A stretch of DNA of 43,004 bases from JBBDRW01 sp040905265 (GTDB lineage: Bacteria; Bacteroidota; Rhodothermia; Balneolales; Balneolaceae): the NCBI GenBank assembly GCA_040905265.1, contig JBBDRW010000067.1:1-43004 (forward strand). The letters run 5' to 3'. Below are positions 1 to 8,124 of the stretch, piece after piece (position 1 is the first letter of the stretch; every line of letters begins with the position of its first letter). The notes under the pieces were generated by a model, which saw only the letters and a program-made list of their open reading frames with translations, was not told the DNA's origin and did not search any database. The position numbers and the translations under genes were made by a program.

Positions 1-459
1 GAAACCTACCAGTTCCCGGATGATTTCCGCGGATCTACGCTGTTAGTGGGATTTATCTACACCCACTGTCCCGATATCTGCACCTTTATCACAGCAAACC
101 TGAGGAATATCCATCAGGAGCTGGAGGACCCCGAAGGGATTCGTTTTCTGATCGTTACCTTTGATCCTGAACGGGACACGCCGGAAGTATTGGAATCCTA
201 CGCCGAAGCCTTCGACATGAACCGGCCGCCCTTCCATTTTCTTACGGGAGAAACGGCGGAGATCGAAGCGATGATGGAACGGATGACCGTTCGGTCCCAG
301 GTCTCCTATACACGCGAAACCGAAAATGGGGATGAACTCTACTTTCTGAACCACTCCGACAAAATGCTTCTGATCAACCCCCACGGTGAGCTGATCATGG
401 AGTATGGAGGGAGTATGACACCTCCACACATCGTAATTGAAGATCTGAACAACCTATGA
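1..459 (+). CDS. SCO1/SenC-family copper chaperone (5' partial)
   Basis: The reading frame is open from base 1, so the gene starts before the window. The visible part is the thioredoxin-like core of SCO1/SenC, with the copper-binding CPDIC pair near the start and the conserved distal histidine in 'NHSDKMLL'. Family members deliver copper to, or reduce, the CuA site of cytochrome c oxidase outside the cytoplasmic membrane; the membrane anchor would lie in the missing N-terminus. The stop codon overlaps the start of the PCuAC gene by four bases (ATGA), so the two are co-transcribed and probably act on the same CuA centre. The family assignment is firm; the exact substrate is inferred from the family and neighbour. 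Confidence 0.93.
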   Translation, partial: ETYQFPDDFRGSTLLVGFIYTHCPDICTFITANLRNIHQELEDPEGIRFLIVTFDPERDTPEVLESYAEAFDMNRPPFHFLTGETAEIEAMMERMTVRSQVSYTRETENGDELYFLNHSDKMLLINPHGELIMEYGGSMTPPHIVIEDLNNL

Positions 460-905
460 AATACCGATTGAACACACTCTTTCTGATCATACTGACAGCT
501 ACCCTTTTCATAACCGGATGCAAACAGTCTCCGGATCAAACCGGCGAGGGAATCACTGTAGAGGAAGCCTGGGCCCGGCCGGCCGGAGAGGGGCGAATGA
601 GTGCCGTCTACTTCCGGATCACAAATTTTGAATCTTCACCGGATACACTTCTTGGCGTCTCATCCGATATCGCCAGCCTTACCGAAATCCATGAATCCTA
701 TGAACAGGGAGATGGAATGGTCGGAATGCGGGAAGCAAGAGACGTTCTGATACCAGCTACTTCAACCGTTCACTTTGAACCGGGTGGGCTACACGTCATG
801 CTGATCCAGCTTACCCGTACCTTGCAAGCGGGAGACTCCTTTGACCTTGCGCTCCACTTTCGCCATCAGGGTGAGATCTCCGTAACAATACCAGCCGAAC
901 AGTAA
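456..905 (+). CDS. PCuAC (DUF461) copper chaperone lipoprotein
   Basis: This 149-residue protein has a lipoprotein signal peptide with a lipobox ending in 'FITGC', so it should be lipid-anchored outside the cytoplasmic membrane. The remainder matches PCuAC: a histidine in 'EIHES', methionines in 'GMVGMR', and the closing 'PGGLHVML' that supplies the last His and Met copper ligands. The family carries Cu(I) to the CuA site of cytochrome oxidase together with SCO. Its start overlaps the SCO stop by four bases. The more usual His-Glu-Met/Thr-Met context around the first ligand is His-Glu-Ser here, a small deviation. It converges with clpX. Confidence 0.9.
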   Translation: MKYRLNTLFLIILTATLFITGCKQSPDQTGEGITVEEAWARPAGEGRMSAVYFRITNFESSPDTLLGVSSDIASLTEIHESYEQGDGMVGMREARDVLIPATSTVHFEPGGLHVMLIQLTRTLQAGDSFDLALHFRHQGEISVTIPAEQ

Positions 906-923
906 GCGTTATCCGGTTTCTGA

Positions 924-2177
924 TCAGGCTGAAGCCTTCTGTTTTTCGTAGACCGGTGGTGCTTTCTTTTCGATCGTCTCACGAGTAATAGTGCAGCGTT
1001 TTACATCATTCATGGAGGGGAGGGTAAACATTATTTCGAGCATTGCATCCTCCAAAATTGACCTCAGCCCACGGGCACCCGTTTTTCTCTGACGGGCATA
1101 CTTCACGATTGAATGGAGCGCCTCCTCTTCAAATTCAAGCTCGACTTCCTCCATTCTGAAAAGTTTTTTGTACTGTTTGGTGATCGCATTTTTCGGCTTC
1201 AGCAGAATCTCGATCATCGCTTCATCAGAAAGCTCCTGCAGACCGCAAATCACCGGAAGCCGGCCGATCAGCTCGGGAATCAAACCAAATTTCTGCAGAT
1301 CCTCCGCTTCCACATAGGTGAAAATATCCGGATCGCTCTTGTCATGCTTCACCTGTTCCGCCGTATGGAATCCAAGAGAACTGACAGACAGACGACGGGA
1401 GATAATATCTTCCAGGCCATTAAAGGCCCCTCCACAGATAAACAGAATATTGGTGGTATCCAGTTGGATAAAACTCTGTTCCGGATGTTTCCGGCCGCCT
1501 TTCGGCGGAATATTTGCCGTTGTCCCCTCCAGAATTTTCAGGAGTGCCTGCTGAACTCCTTCGCCGGATACATCCCGGGTAATCGAAGGGTTATCGCTTT
1601 TTCGGGCGACCTTGTCCACCTCATCGATATAGACAATTCCACGTTTGGCCCTCTCCACATCATAATCAGCCGCCTGAAGCAAATTACTCAGAATACTCTC
1701 TACATCCTCCCCAACATATCCCGCTTCCGTCAAAACGGTTGCGTCGGCAATGGTAAAGGGGACATCGATGATATTTGCAAGAGTTCGGGCCAGAAGTGTT
1801 TTACCGCTTCCCGTGGGGCCCAGCAGAATAATGTTACTTTTCTCGATCTCCGTATCTTCAAAACCGTTCTCAGGCAGTGCATTGATCCGTTTGTAGTGAT
1901 TGTAAACGGCCACCGAGAGTGTTTTCTTTGCCCCCTCCTGGCCGATCACATACTCATCCAGCCGGGTTTTGATCTCCAGCGGCTTCAGAGTAGATTTATA
2001 CTGTTTCTCTCTCCGTCGTGCAAGAGATGCAAGGTCACTCTTGATGATGCTGGCAGCATCATCGACACACCGGTCACAAATATAGACCTCGGGGCCGGCA
2101 ACCATGCTGTTCACTTCATTGCTGGATCGCCCGCAAAACGAGCAGTGTACCAGATCTTTCTTGTTCGATTTACTCAT
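924..2177 (-). CDS. clpX: ATP-dependent Clp protease ATP-binding subunit ClpX
   Basis: This is a full-length ClpX of 417 residues. The N-terminal zinc-binding domain has four cysteines (C12, C15, C34, C37). The AAA+ module has Walker A GPTGSGKT at 120-127, the GYVG pore loop at 153-156 and Walker B ending in D185-E186. 'LIPELIGRLPV' holds the arginine finger, and the ClpP-docking loop reads LGF instead of the common IGF. ClpX unfolds tagged proteins and threads them into ClpP in the cytoplasm. It lies 22 bases downstream of clpP on the same strand, the usual clpP-clpX order. Confidence 0.98.
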   Translation of the reverse strand: MSKSNKKDLVHCSFCGRSSNEVNSMVAGPEVYICDRCVDDAASIIKSDLASLARRREKQYKSTLKPLEIKTRLDEYVIGQEGAKKTLSVAVYNHYKRINALPENGFEDTEIEKSNIILLGPTGSGKTLLARTLANIIDVPFTIADATVLTEAGYVGEDVESILSNLLQAADYDVERAKRGIVYIDEVDKVARKSDNPSITRDVSGEGVQQALLKILEGTTANIPPKGGRKHPEQSFIQLDTTNILFICGGAFNGLEDIISRRLSVSSLGFHTAEQVKHDKSDPDIFTYVEAEDLQKFGLIPELIGRLPVICGLQELSDEAMIEILLKPKNAITKQYKKLFRMEEVELEFEEEALHSIVKYARQRKTGARGLRSILEDAMLEIMFTLPSMNDVKRCTITRETIEKKAPPVYEKQKASA

Positions 2178-2199
2178 AGTTCTCTACTGCCTGAATGGA

Positions 2200-2862
2200 T
2201 CACTTTTTGTCGCTTTTCTCCTTCCGGACCATCACACGGTCCACAAGGCCATACTCCTTCGCTTCATCGGCACTCATCCATCTGTTTCTGTCCGAATCGA
2301 TATTGATCTGATCTGCGTCTTTTCCGGAGTGTCGGCCCAGTATTTCACTCAGCATCGTCTTGATACGAAGGATCTCCTGAGCTTCAATTTCGATATCACT
2401 CGCCTGGCCGCGAACACCACCCAACGGCTGGTGAATCATTACACGCGCATGCGGCAGAATATTGCGTTTCTCTTTTGCACCTGCCGCCAGAAGCACAGCC
2501 CCCATCGACGCCGCCATTCCCACACAGGTACAGGAGACGTCACACTTCACATACTGCATGGTATCATAAATCGCCAGGCCGGCGGAGACAACACCACCCG
2601 GACTGTTGATATAGAGGTTGATATCTTTTTCCGGATCTTCCGACTCCAGAAAGAGCATTTGCGCCACAATGGAACTGGCAACTGTATCATTCACCGGTGT
2701 TCCGAGAAAAATAATCCGGTCCTTGAGCAACCTGGAATAGATATCATAGGCACGCTCACCACGATTGGTTGTCTCTACAACCATCGGGACCAGATTGCTG
2801 TTTTGAATAGGGGAACGTTCGTTCATAGCTGGAAACTCGTAAATGGGTTGTTCAATAGACAT
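2200..2862 (-). CDS. clpP: ATP-dependent Clp protease proteolytic subunit ClpP
   Basis: The 220-residue product is a ClpP serine peptidase. The catalytic serine is S119 in 'GMAASMGA', the histidine is H144 in 'MIHQPLGG', and D191 in 'DSDRNRWM' fits the third member of the triad. 'NSPGG' at 86-90 forms the oxyanion region. The N-terminus is about 20 residues longer than the E. coli propeptide region and may be processed. It forms the tetradecameric barrel used by ClpX, encoded immediately downstream. Trigger factor lies upstream on the same strand with a 124-base spacer. Confidence 0.98.
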   Translation of the reverse strand: MSIEQPIYEFPAMNERSPIQNSNLVPMVVETTNRGERAYDIYSRLLKDRIIFLGTPVNDTVASSIVAQMLFLESEDPEKDINLYINSPGGVVSAGLAIYDTMQYVKCDVSCTCVGMAASMGAVLLAAGAKEKRNILPHARVMIHQPLGGVRGQASDIEIEAQEILRIKTMLSEILGRHSGKDADQINIDSDRNRWMSADEAKEYGLVDRVMVRKEKSDKK

Positions 2863-2986
2863 AAAATTCCAAAATCTGTAAGTACGATAATGATTTCTGT
2901 TTAACTTCTAAAACGTATATCGGCCAGGTTTCGTCCCCACCCGATTCCGGTCCAGATGCATCCAGCGCTCGGAGTACTCAACAATG

Positions 2987-4279
2987 TTAGCTTTTTTCAC
3001 TCTCCTTTTCACGTTTTTTCCGAAAATCTTCTTTTGAAAGCTCACGGATCGAAACGACCTCTTTCAATTTATCAAAGATCTTATTTTCACGGATCGAGCT
3101 TCTCAGGTTCTCCAGCTGGCCCGGATTCTGCGCAAACATCGACTTCATCTGGTCAACCGTTGCCCCATATTTTGCCGCTTCTGTTGCCAGGTAGGCGTCA
3201 ATATCTTCCGGTGTGATCTCGATATCATCAAACTCATCCTGCAGCCGGAGATAAAGAAAATACCATTTGGCCTCCGTTTCCGCACTCTCCCGAATCCGGT
3301 CTCTGTACTCCTGCTCATTAAAATCCGGCGGAAGCTGATTACCCGACTGCTGTTTGAGGCGTTCGATATAACTGCTTTGAACCTGTGAAACCATTGCAGC
3401 CGGAATCTCAAAATCGTGTGCCTCGGTAATAGCTGTTATCACATCCTGCCGGAACAGATCATCACTGGTCTGATCGTAATACTCCTGCATCCTGCTCTTG
3501 ACCAACGCTTTGTACTCGTCCACATTCTTGGCCTCGCCATTCGACTGCTCTTTGGCAAAGGCATCCGTCAACTCCGTTTTATGAGGCTTCTCCACCTTTT
3601 TGATCACCAGCCGAAAGCGGTCCGTCTCCTCCCCTTCCCCGAGCTCCATGTCGACCGTGTCTCCAGACTTTTTCCCAACAAGTGAGTCACGGAAATCGGA
3701 AGCACCTTCCTCTTTCAGGTTCAGTGTCTGATCCGCATCAACCTGTCCTTCAATCGGGTTCCCCTCCTCATCAAGAGTTATCGCATCTACCACAACCCGA
3801 TGATCAGCTGTAATCTCACCGTCAACCTCTTCCCAGTTTCCGGCTTGCTCAAGGCGGCGCTCAATCTCTTTATCAACCTCTTCATCCGTAACGTCGTGGA
3901 CCATTGCTTCGACCTCAATGTCCGAGAGCGGTTTCAGATCAAACTCCGGTTTTGCACCGATTTTAAAGGTCACTTCAAGATTATCCCCTTCCCACTGAAG
4001 ATCGGTCATCTCCGTCTCGCCAACCGGATCGTGCTCAGGCACCACCTCTTTCTCAAATATATTCTGGATATACTTGTTGATCTCCTCCATCTCGATCTCA
4101 TCACCGAATCGCTTCTTCACAATAGAGAGAGGTACCTTGCCGGGCCGGAATCCAGGCATCTGGATTTGTCCGCGATACTTTTTAAACGCTTCGTCAAACT
4201 GAGGCTTTAAATCTTCCCTTGTTGCTTTTATAACAATCTCTTTATCGACGGATGTGAGCTCCTGAACAGAAATATCCAC
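2987..4279 (-). CDS. tig: Trigger factor
   Basis: The 430-residue protein matches trigger factor in length (E. coli 432). The ribosome-docking signature appears as 'PGFRPGKVP' near residue 45. A FKBP-like prolyl isomerase segment follows (about 150-235), then a long helical C-terminal chaperone domain rich in Glu, Arg and Lys. It binds nascent chains at the ribosome exit tunnel. The chosen start is GTG, with GGAG eight bases upstream. The order tRNA-Leu, tig, clpP, clpX on one strand resembles the tig-clpP-clpX arrangement common in bacteria. Confidence 0.97.
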   Translation of the reverse strand: MDISVQELTSVDKEIVIKATREDLKPQFDEAFKKYRGQIQMPGFRPGKVPLSIVKKRFGDEIEMEEINKYIQNIFEKEVVPEHDPVGETEMTDLQWEGDNLEVTFKIGAKPEFDLKPLSDIEVEAMVHDVTDEEVDKEIERRLEQAGNWEEVDGEITADHRVVVDAITLDEEGNPIEGQVDADQTLNLKEEGASDFRDSLVGKKSGDTVDMELGEGEETDRFRLVIKKVEKPHKTELTDAFAKEQSNGEAKNVDEYKALVKSRMQEYYDQTSDDLFRQDVITAITEAHDFEIPAAMVSQVQSSYIERLKQQSGNQLPPDFNEQEYRDRIRESAETEAKWYFLYLRLQDEFDDIEITPEDIDAYLATEAAKYGATVDQMKSMFAQNPGQLENLRSSIRENKIFDKLKEVVSIRELSKEDFRKKREKESEKS

Positions 4280-4349
4280 GCTAATACTCCAGAAATATTA
4301 AGGTTGTATGTTAACACAATACATCATGCAAATACGACTCAGTTGCATG

Positions 4350-4433
4350 TACGAGAGGGGGGACTCGAACCCCCACACCGATTAAGGTACCAGATCCTAA
4401 ATCTGGCGCGTCTACCAATTCCGCCACTCTCGC
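4350..4433 (-). tRNA. tRNA-Leu (anticodon TAG)
   Basis: Read on the minus strand, the sequence folds as a class II tRNA of 84 nt. The acceptor stem is GCGAGAG with CTCTCGT (one G-U pair), the anticodon stem is CCAGA/TCTGG around loop TTTAGGA, there is a variable arm, and the T arm is GGGGG-TTCGAGT-CCCCC. The anticodon TAG reads CUA leucine codons. CCA is not encoded. It sits 70 bases upstream of trigger factor on the same strand. Confidence 0.96.
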
Positions 4434-4730
4434 AGATTCTTCAAACCGGATTGATCCATCATGGCATCGTAAAGCCATCAGCGGATTCAATCACGCCAAT
4501 CAGTGATCAAACTCTGAAACATAACTTGGATCAGAGCCTTGAAAAATACGGTTTTAAATAACAGGGTTCAACCTCAGCTTGCACAACCAGCTACCGCTCC
4601 GGACTCTCTCACAGGGATTTGCAAAAGAGAGCTCTGAGTGTCGTGTCAACCATGCGATGTGGGGGTTGTCGATGGCATTTCAATCAGCTATTTTTCTTCA
4701 AAATATGTGCGGAACCAACCAACTCCTGAA
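4434..4730. other. Non-coding spacer between tRNA-Leu and cutA
   Basis: These 297 bases carry no convincing gene. They should include the promoters of tRNA-Leu (minus) and cutA (plus). The only clear structure is a family A dispersed repeat starting at 4638, whose core and tail resemble the copy at 42857. An in-frame start upstream of cutA at 4638 lies inside this repeat and is not believed. Confidence 0.6.
4638..4716 (+). repeat. Dispersed repeat family A, copy 1
   Basis: The core GTGTCGTGTCAACCAT is identical over 16 bases to the copy at 42857. The two copies also share the tail blocks TTTTTCTTC and AAAATATGTGC in the same order and at similar spacing. CATGCGAT following the core recurs near 13491 and 42825. 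The outer boundary is uncertain. Confidence 0.7.
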
Positions 4731-5075
4731 ATGTTCAAAAATCTGCGTCTCGTCTATATTACAACGCGCGACAGAGAAGAGGCAAGATCGATCGGAATGA
4801 CCCTGGTGGAGGAGCGGCTGGCCGCCTGTGTCAACATCATCGATGGCATGGAATCGATCTACCGCTGGGAAGGGGCGATCGAGACAGATTCAGAGACAAT
4901 CCTGATTGCCAAAACCTCCTATCATCGCATGGAGAAGCTGACCAGGCGGGTGAAAGAGCTCCACAGCTATGACACACCCTGCATTCTTTCTATTACTCTG
5001 ACCGAACAGGAGGGAAACGAAGAGTATCTGAAATGGCTGATGAAAGAGTCTGACCATCCTACCCCGAAAGAGTAG
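4731..5075 (+). CDS. cutA: Divalent-cation tolerance protein CutA
   Basis: From ATG 4731 the product is 114 residues, the normal size of trimeric CutA1. Family blocks include 'VYITTRDREEA' at the N-terminus, 'ERLAACVNI', 'IYRWEG' and 'YDTPCILS'. CutA is a small ferredoxin-like-fold trimer associated with copper/divalent-metal tolerance in E. coli, though its biochemical role is unclear. The reading frame extends upstream to 4638, but that segment lies in a dispersed repeat and lacks family similarity, so the internal ATG was preferred. It converges with the HtrA gene. Confidence 0.92.
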   Translation: MFKNLRLVYITTRDREEARSIGMTLVEERLAACVNIIDGMESIYRWEGAIETDSETILIAKTSYHRMEKLTRRVKELHSYDTPCILSITLTEQEGNEEYLKWLMKESDHPTPKE

Positions 5076-5137
5076 CGGAGCCGATATCCGGCCGGATCTG
5101 TCTGAAAACAAGCTGACGACAGGACAGGACGGCGCTG

Positions 5138-6451
5138 TTACTGCTCCAGAGAAGCACCTTTATCCCCTCTTAACCGCTTCCGAAGCAGCATGTCGGTCTC
5201 ATAGTAGTCCCCGTCCCGCCAAATCTGAAGTTCCATATTCTCTCCTTCGTCGTACTCTCTGAGAAGTGCCCACGCATGCATATCGCTGATCACCCGCTCC
5301 TCGCCGATACGGGTGATGATATCGCCCGGCATCACTCCACACTCAAATGCAGGCCCATCCTTGTTTACCGTCGTTACCAGCAGCCCGTGCATGGTTGGAA
5401 GCCGGTAACGGTAGATCAGCTCTTCCGTCATTGCAGTAAACTCCATTCCGGGATCATAATCGAGAGCGACTTGTCCCGCCGTCAACAGTTGATTGACAAT
5501 CTTTTCAACCCGGTTGCTTGGGATTGCAAACCCCAGCCCTACAAAGCCGGCACTGGTCCCGCCCGTATAGAGAAACGTATTGACACCGATCACTCTCCCC
5601 TCACTGTTCAACAGAGGGCCGCCTGAGTTCCCGCGGTTGATCGCAGCATCGGTCTGAATCATATCCATATAGACCCTCGGGTTATTGGGATCGGGCCGAA
5701 AATCCCGGTTTTTCGCACTGATAACACCCACCGATACGGCAGGCCGGCCATCCTCAAACAGGCCGAAGGGATTCCCAATTGCAATCGCCCACTCTCCGAC
5801 AATCACTTCTTCCGAATCACTGAACTCAACATATGGGAGCGGCTCGTTGGACTCAATTTTGATCAGGGCAAGGTCTGAAAGCCCGTCTGTGCCAAGCAGC
5901 TTTCCGTCATAGGTGTTTCCGTCAGTTGTTGCAATGACAATATCATAATCTCCATTCCCGACAACATGCTGATTGGTGACGATCAGTCCGTCTTCACTAA
6001 TAATGAACCCGGAGCCGATATTCTGAAATGTGTACTCCCTGGGCAGATTTTGCCAGAAGAAATGACGCAGCATCTCCTCCTGAACGGAACTTCTTCTCTC
6101 TACAACTCCCGTGACCGTAATACTGACAATTGCAGGGCTTGCCCTCTCCACCGCCCTGGTAATTGCATTGCGCCGGCTGGAGCCGATCTCTTCCACCCGG
6201 CCCACTTCAGATAACGACAATGTCTGCTCATCTTGCTGTAACACCTCTTCCAGCATTGATGCGGAGAATTGTCCGCTGCTATCGGGCATAACTCCCTCAT
6301 TGACATCGGCCGAATCCTCTCTTGCACAGGAGACAGTAATGAGGAGAACCAGCCCCAACACCGCACAAAGCTGTGCTGTTGCCTTATGATGGGTTCTATT
6401 GATCTTCAACGTTTTGGATCTGTTTAGCTCCAATGGAGACAACCGTATCAA
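5138..6451 (-). CDS. HtrA/Deg-type trypsin-like serine protease with PDZ domain
   Basis: This 437-residue protein is an S1C protease of the DegP/DegS type. The triad is H162 in 'TNQHVVG', D193 in 'LSDLALI' and S276 in 'RGNSGGPL', followed by one PDZ domain (about 345-430). The N-terminus carries a hydrophobic stretch ending in 'LITVSC', a likely lipobox, so the protein probably acts in the periplasm as an envelope quality-control protease. ATG 6451 overlaps nrnA by 56 bases and leaves an unusually long N-region. A TTG at 6409 would give a more typical lipoprotein signal and only a 14-base overlap, and may be the true start. One PDZ makes it more DegS-like than DegP-like. Confidence 0.93.
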   Translation of the reverse strand: MIRLSPLELNRSKTLKINRTHHKATAQLCAVLGLVLLITVSCAREDSADVNEGVMPDSSGQFSASMLEEVLQQDEQTLSLSEVGRVEEIGSSRRNAITRAVERASPAIVSITVTGVVERRSSVQEEMLRHFFWQNLPREYTFQNIGSGFIISEDGLIVTNQHVVGNGDYDIVIATTDGNTYDGKLLGTDGLSDLALIKIESNEPLPYVEFSDSEEVIVGEWAIAIGNPFGLFEDGRPAVSVGVISAKNRDFRPDPNNPRVYMDMIQTDAAINRGNSGGPLLNSEGRVIGVNTFLYTGGTSAGFVGLGFAIPSNRVEKIVNQLLTAGQVALDYDPGMEFTAMTEELIYRYRLPTMHGLLVTTVNKDGPAFECGVMPGDIITRIGEERVISDMHAWALLREYDEGENMELQIWRDGDYYETDMLLRKRLRGDKGASLEQ

Positions 6452-7379
6452 TCGCCTCCTTCAGTGTTCCAGGATGCCACGCACCTGCCGCCTTCTTGTG
6501 TCCGCCGCCGTTCAACTCCCTTGCCCAGAGATTGACATCAACATCGCTCCGGGAACGAAGGCTCATCTTGACCCCCTCTTCCTGAAGATCCTTCAGGAGA
6601 ACAGCCGCCTTCACTCCGGCTATGCCGAGCGGAAAGTTAACAAAGCCTTCACAATCTTCACTTGCGGCTCCCGTAGCATCCAGCATCGCCTGAGTAACGT
6701 ACATCAATGCAATTTGATTGTTTTCATAAAGCCGGATCGTTCCGAGGGCCTGGCTCAGCAGGTGCAGTTCCTTCAGGCTCCGGTTCGAAAAGACCTTCTC
6801 AATCACTTCATTCGGACGAAACTTACCCTTTCGTAGCAGGTCGGCCGCAATTTCTACCGTTTCAGGGGTAACGCTGTCAAATTGCAGTGAACCGGTATCG
6901 GTAATCAGGCCGGTATAGAGCGCCTTCGCCACCCCTTCGTCAATCTGGCCCGGATCGTGTTCAATAAAGAGTTTGTAGATCAGTTCACAGGTTGAAGAGG
7001 CGTTGTCCCGGGAGATCATATGGTCAAAAACGGGCTGCGGATCCGGATGGTGATCGATCATGAAGGAGGGTTTCGGGTTCTCCTCCTGCAGCTTTTCGTA
7101 ACTGCCGAACCGGCCCGGCGAATTCCCATCCAGGACGACAAACGCATCGCACTCCCCTGCCTTCTCTTCGGACGGGCTTTCCACCGGAAACCCTTCAGCC
7201 AGCCACTGCAGATTTGGCGGGACCGGGTCATCGTTGAATGCGACTGCCTCTACGCCATTTTTTTCGAGCCAGACCGACAGTGCGATCTGTGAGCCCAGAC
7301 AATCACCATCCGGACGGATATGAGAGAATACACCTACTTTTTTAAACTGAAGTATCTTTTTTCGAAATTCCTGAAACAT
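6396..7379 (-). CDS. nrnA: DHH/DHHA1 phosphoesterase, NrnA-like (oligoribonuclease / pAp phosphatase)
   Basis: The 327-residue protein has the DHH phosphoesterase motifs 'SHIRPDGDCLGS' near the N-terminus and 'MIDHHPDP' near residue 115, plus the C-terminal DHHA1 motif 'GGGHKKAAGA'. NrnA proteins cleave short oligoribonucleotides (nanoRNA) and 3'-phosphoadenosine 5'-phosphate using two metal ions. ATG 7379 was chosen; a TTG immediately before it is in frame. The gene is divergent from thiN, with a 115-base spacer holding a strong inverted repeat. Its 3' end overlaps the HtrA gene's 5' end, suggesting joint transcription. Confidence 0.93.
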   Translation of the reverse strand: MFQEFRKKILQFKKVGVFSHIRPDGDCLGSQIALSVWLEKNGVEAVAFNDDPVPPNLQWLAEGFPVESPSEEKAGECDAFVVLDGNSPGRFGSYEKLQEENPKPSFMIDHHPDPQPVFDHMISRDNASSTCELIYKLFIEHDPGQIDEGVAKALYTGLITDTGSLQFDSVTPETVEIAADLLRKGKFRPNEVIEKVFSNRSLKELHLLSQALGTIRLYENNQIALMYVTQAMLDATGAASEDCEGFVNFPLGIAGVKAAVLLKDLQEEGVKMSLRSRSDVDVNLWARELNGGGHKKAAGAWHPGTLKEAIDTVVSIGAKQIQNVEDQ

Positions 7380-7441
7380 CAATGATTCATTTTTTTTAGG
7401 TTGAATTCAATATACCCCAATACTGGACAATCTATCAAAGA

Positions 7442-7478
7442 GAAGTCTTTGCAAAAATCCTGGCTTTTCAAAGACTTC
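7442..7478. promoter_or_regulatory. Inverted repeat in the nrnA/thiN divergent spacer
   Basis: GAAGTCTTTG at 7442-7451 is exactly complementary to CAAAGACTTC at 7469-7478, with a 17-base centre that can add AAAA/TTTT pairing. It lies in the divergent promoter region, 17 bases before the thiN start, so it could be an operator or a leader hairpin. The arm ends resemble family C repeats (GGAGGCTTTG/CAAAGCCTCC), so it may instead be a diverged member. Confidence 0.55.
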
Positions 7479-7494
7479 ATAGAATGAAACTTTC

Positions 7495-8124
7495 ATGCAG
7501 GCAGTAATTATATGTGACGGAAGAACGCCGCCGGCCGAGCAGCTCCTGAGCTGTGTTGATGCGGCCGGACTCTTTGTCGCAGCCGACGGGGGAGGGAACC
7601 GGGCACGTACACTGGGCCTCACTCCTGATGTGATTATCGGAGACCTCGACAGCTATCGGCACGTGGAAGGTGAGAATATTCCACTCATTCACGACCGGGA
7701 CCAGGAGAGTAACGACCTGGAGAAAGCCCTCTCCTATGTATTGCAACAGGGCGCAGAGGATGTAACCGTTTTTGGTGCTCTTGGGAAACGGCTCGACCAT
7801 ACACTGAAAAATCTTTCTGTCCTGAAAAAATTTCACTCCTCTTTTCGATCCCTGATCTACATAGACCGGTATGGATACCTGCGGCTGCTTGCCCGGTCCG
7901 AAAGAATCAATCTCAAGAGAGGTACACAGGTTTCTCTCTTTCCTCTCTCCGGAAAGGTCTCCGGCATAGAGACAACCGGTTTAAAATATCCTCTGTCGGG
8001 AGAATCTCTGGAAAATGGCGTCCGGGATGGGACCTCCAACGAAGCAACCGAAGAGGCCATCGAGATCCGTCACCGGGATGGTGACCTTCTTATCTTTATT
8101 GAAACCAAAGAACCCGACAAGTGA
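7495..8124 (+). CDS. thiN: Thiamine diphosphokinase
   Basis: The 209-residue protein matches thiamine pyrophosphokinase. It has 'VAADGGGNRA' near residue 28, 'VIIGDLDS' near 51, 'QESNDLEKAL' near 71 and 'GALGKRLDHTL' near 95; the acidic residues in these blocks bind Mg-ATP and thiamine. It transfers pyrophosphate from ATP to thiamine to make thiamine diphosphate. Its last codons overlap the start of a sodium:solute symporter, which may import thiamine or a precursor (context inference only). No TPP riboswitch was recognised upstream. Confidence 0.93.
   Translation: MQAVIICDGRTPPAEQLLSCVDAAGLFVAADGGGNRARTLGLTPDVIIGDLDSYRHVEGENIPLIHDRDQESNDLEKALSYVLQQGAEDVTVFGALGKRLDHTLKNLSVLKKFHSSFRSLIYIDRYGYLRLLARSERINLKRGTQVSLFPLSGKVSGIETTGLKYPLSGESLENGVRDGTSNEATEEAIEIRHRDGDLLIFIETKEPDK

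Noticed and set aside
1113..2306. A long open frame (397 codons) on the strand opposite clpX
   Set aside because: clpX has complete family motifs over the same bases, and the antisense product has no recognisable domain.
7383..7494. A TPP riboswitch before thiN
   Set aside because: The conserved THI-box segments are not visible; only the inverted repeat is present.
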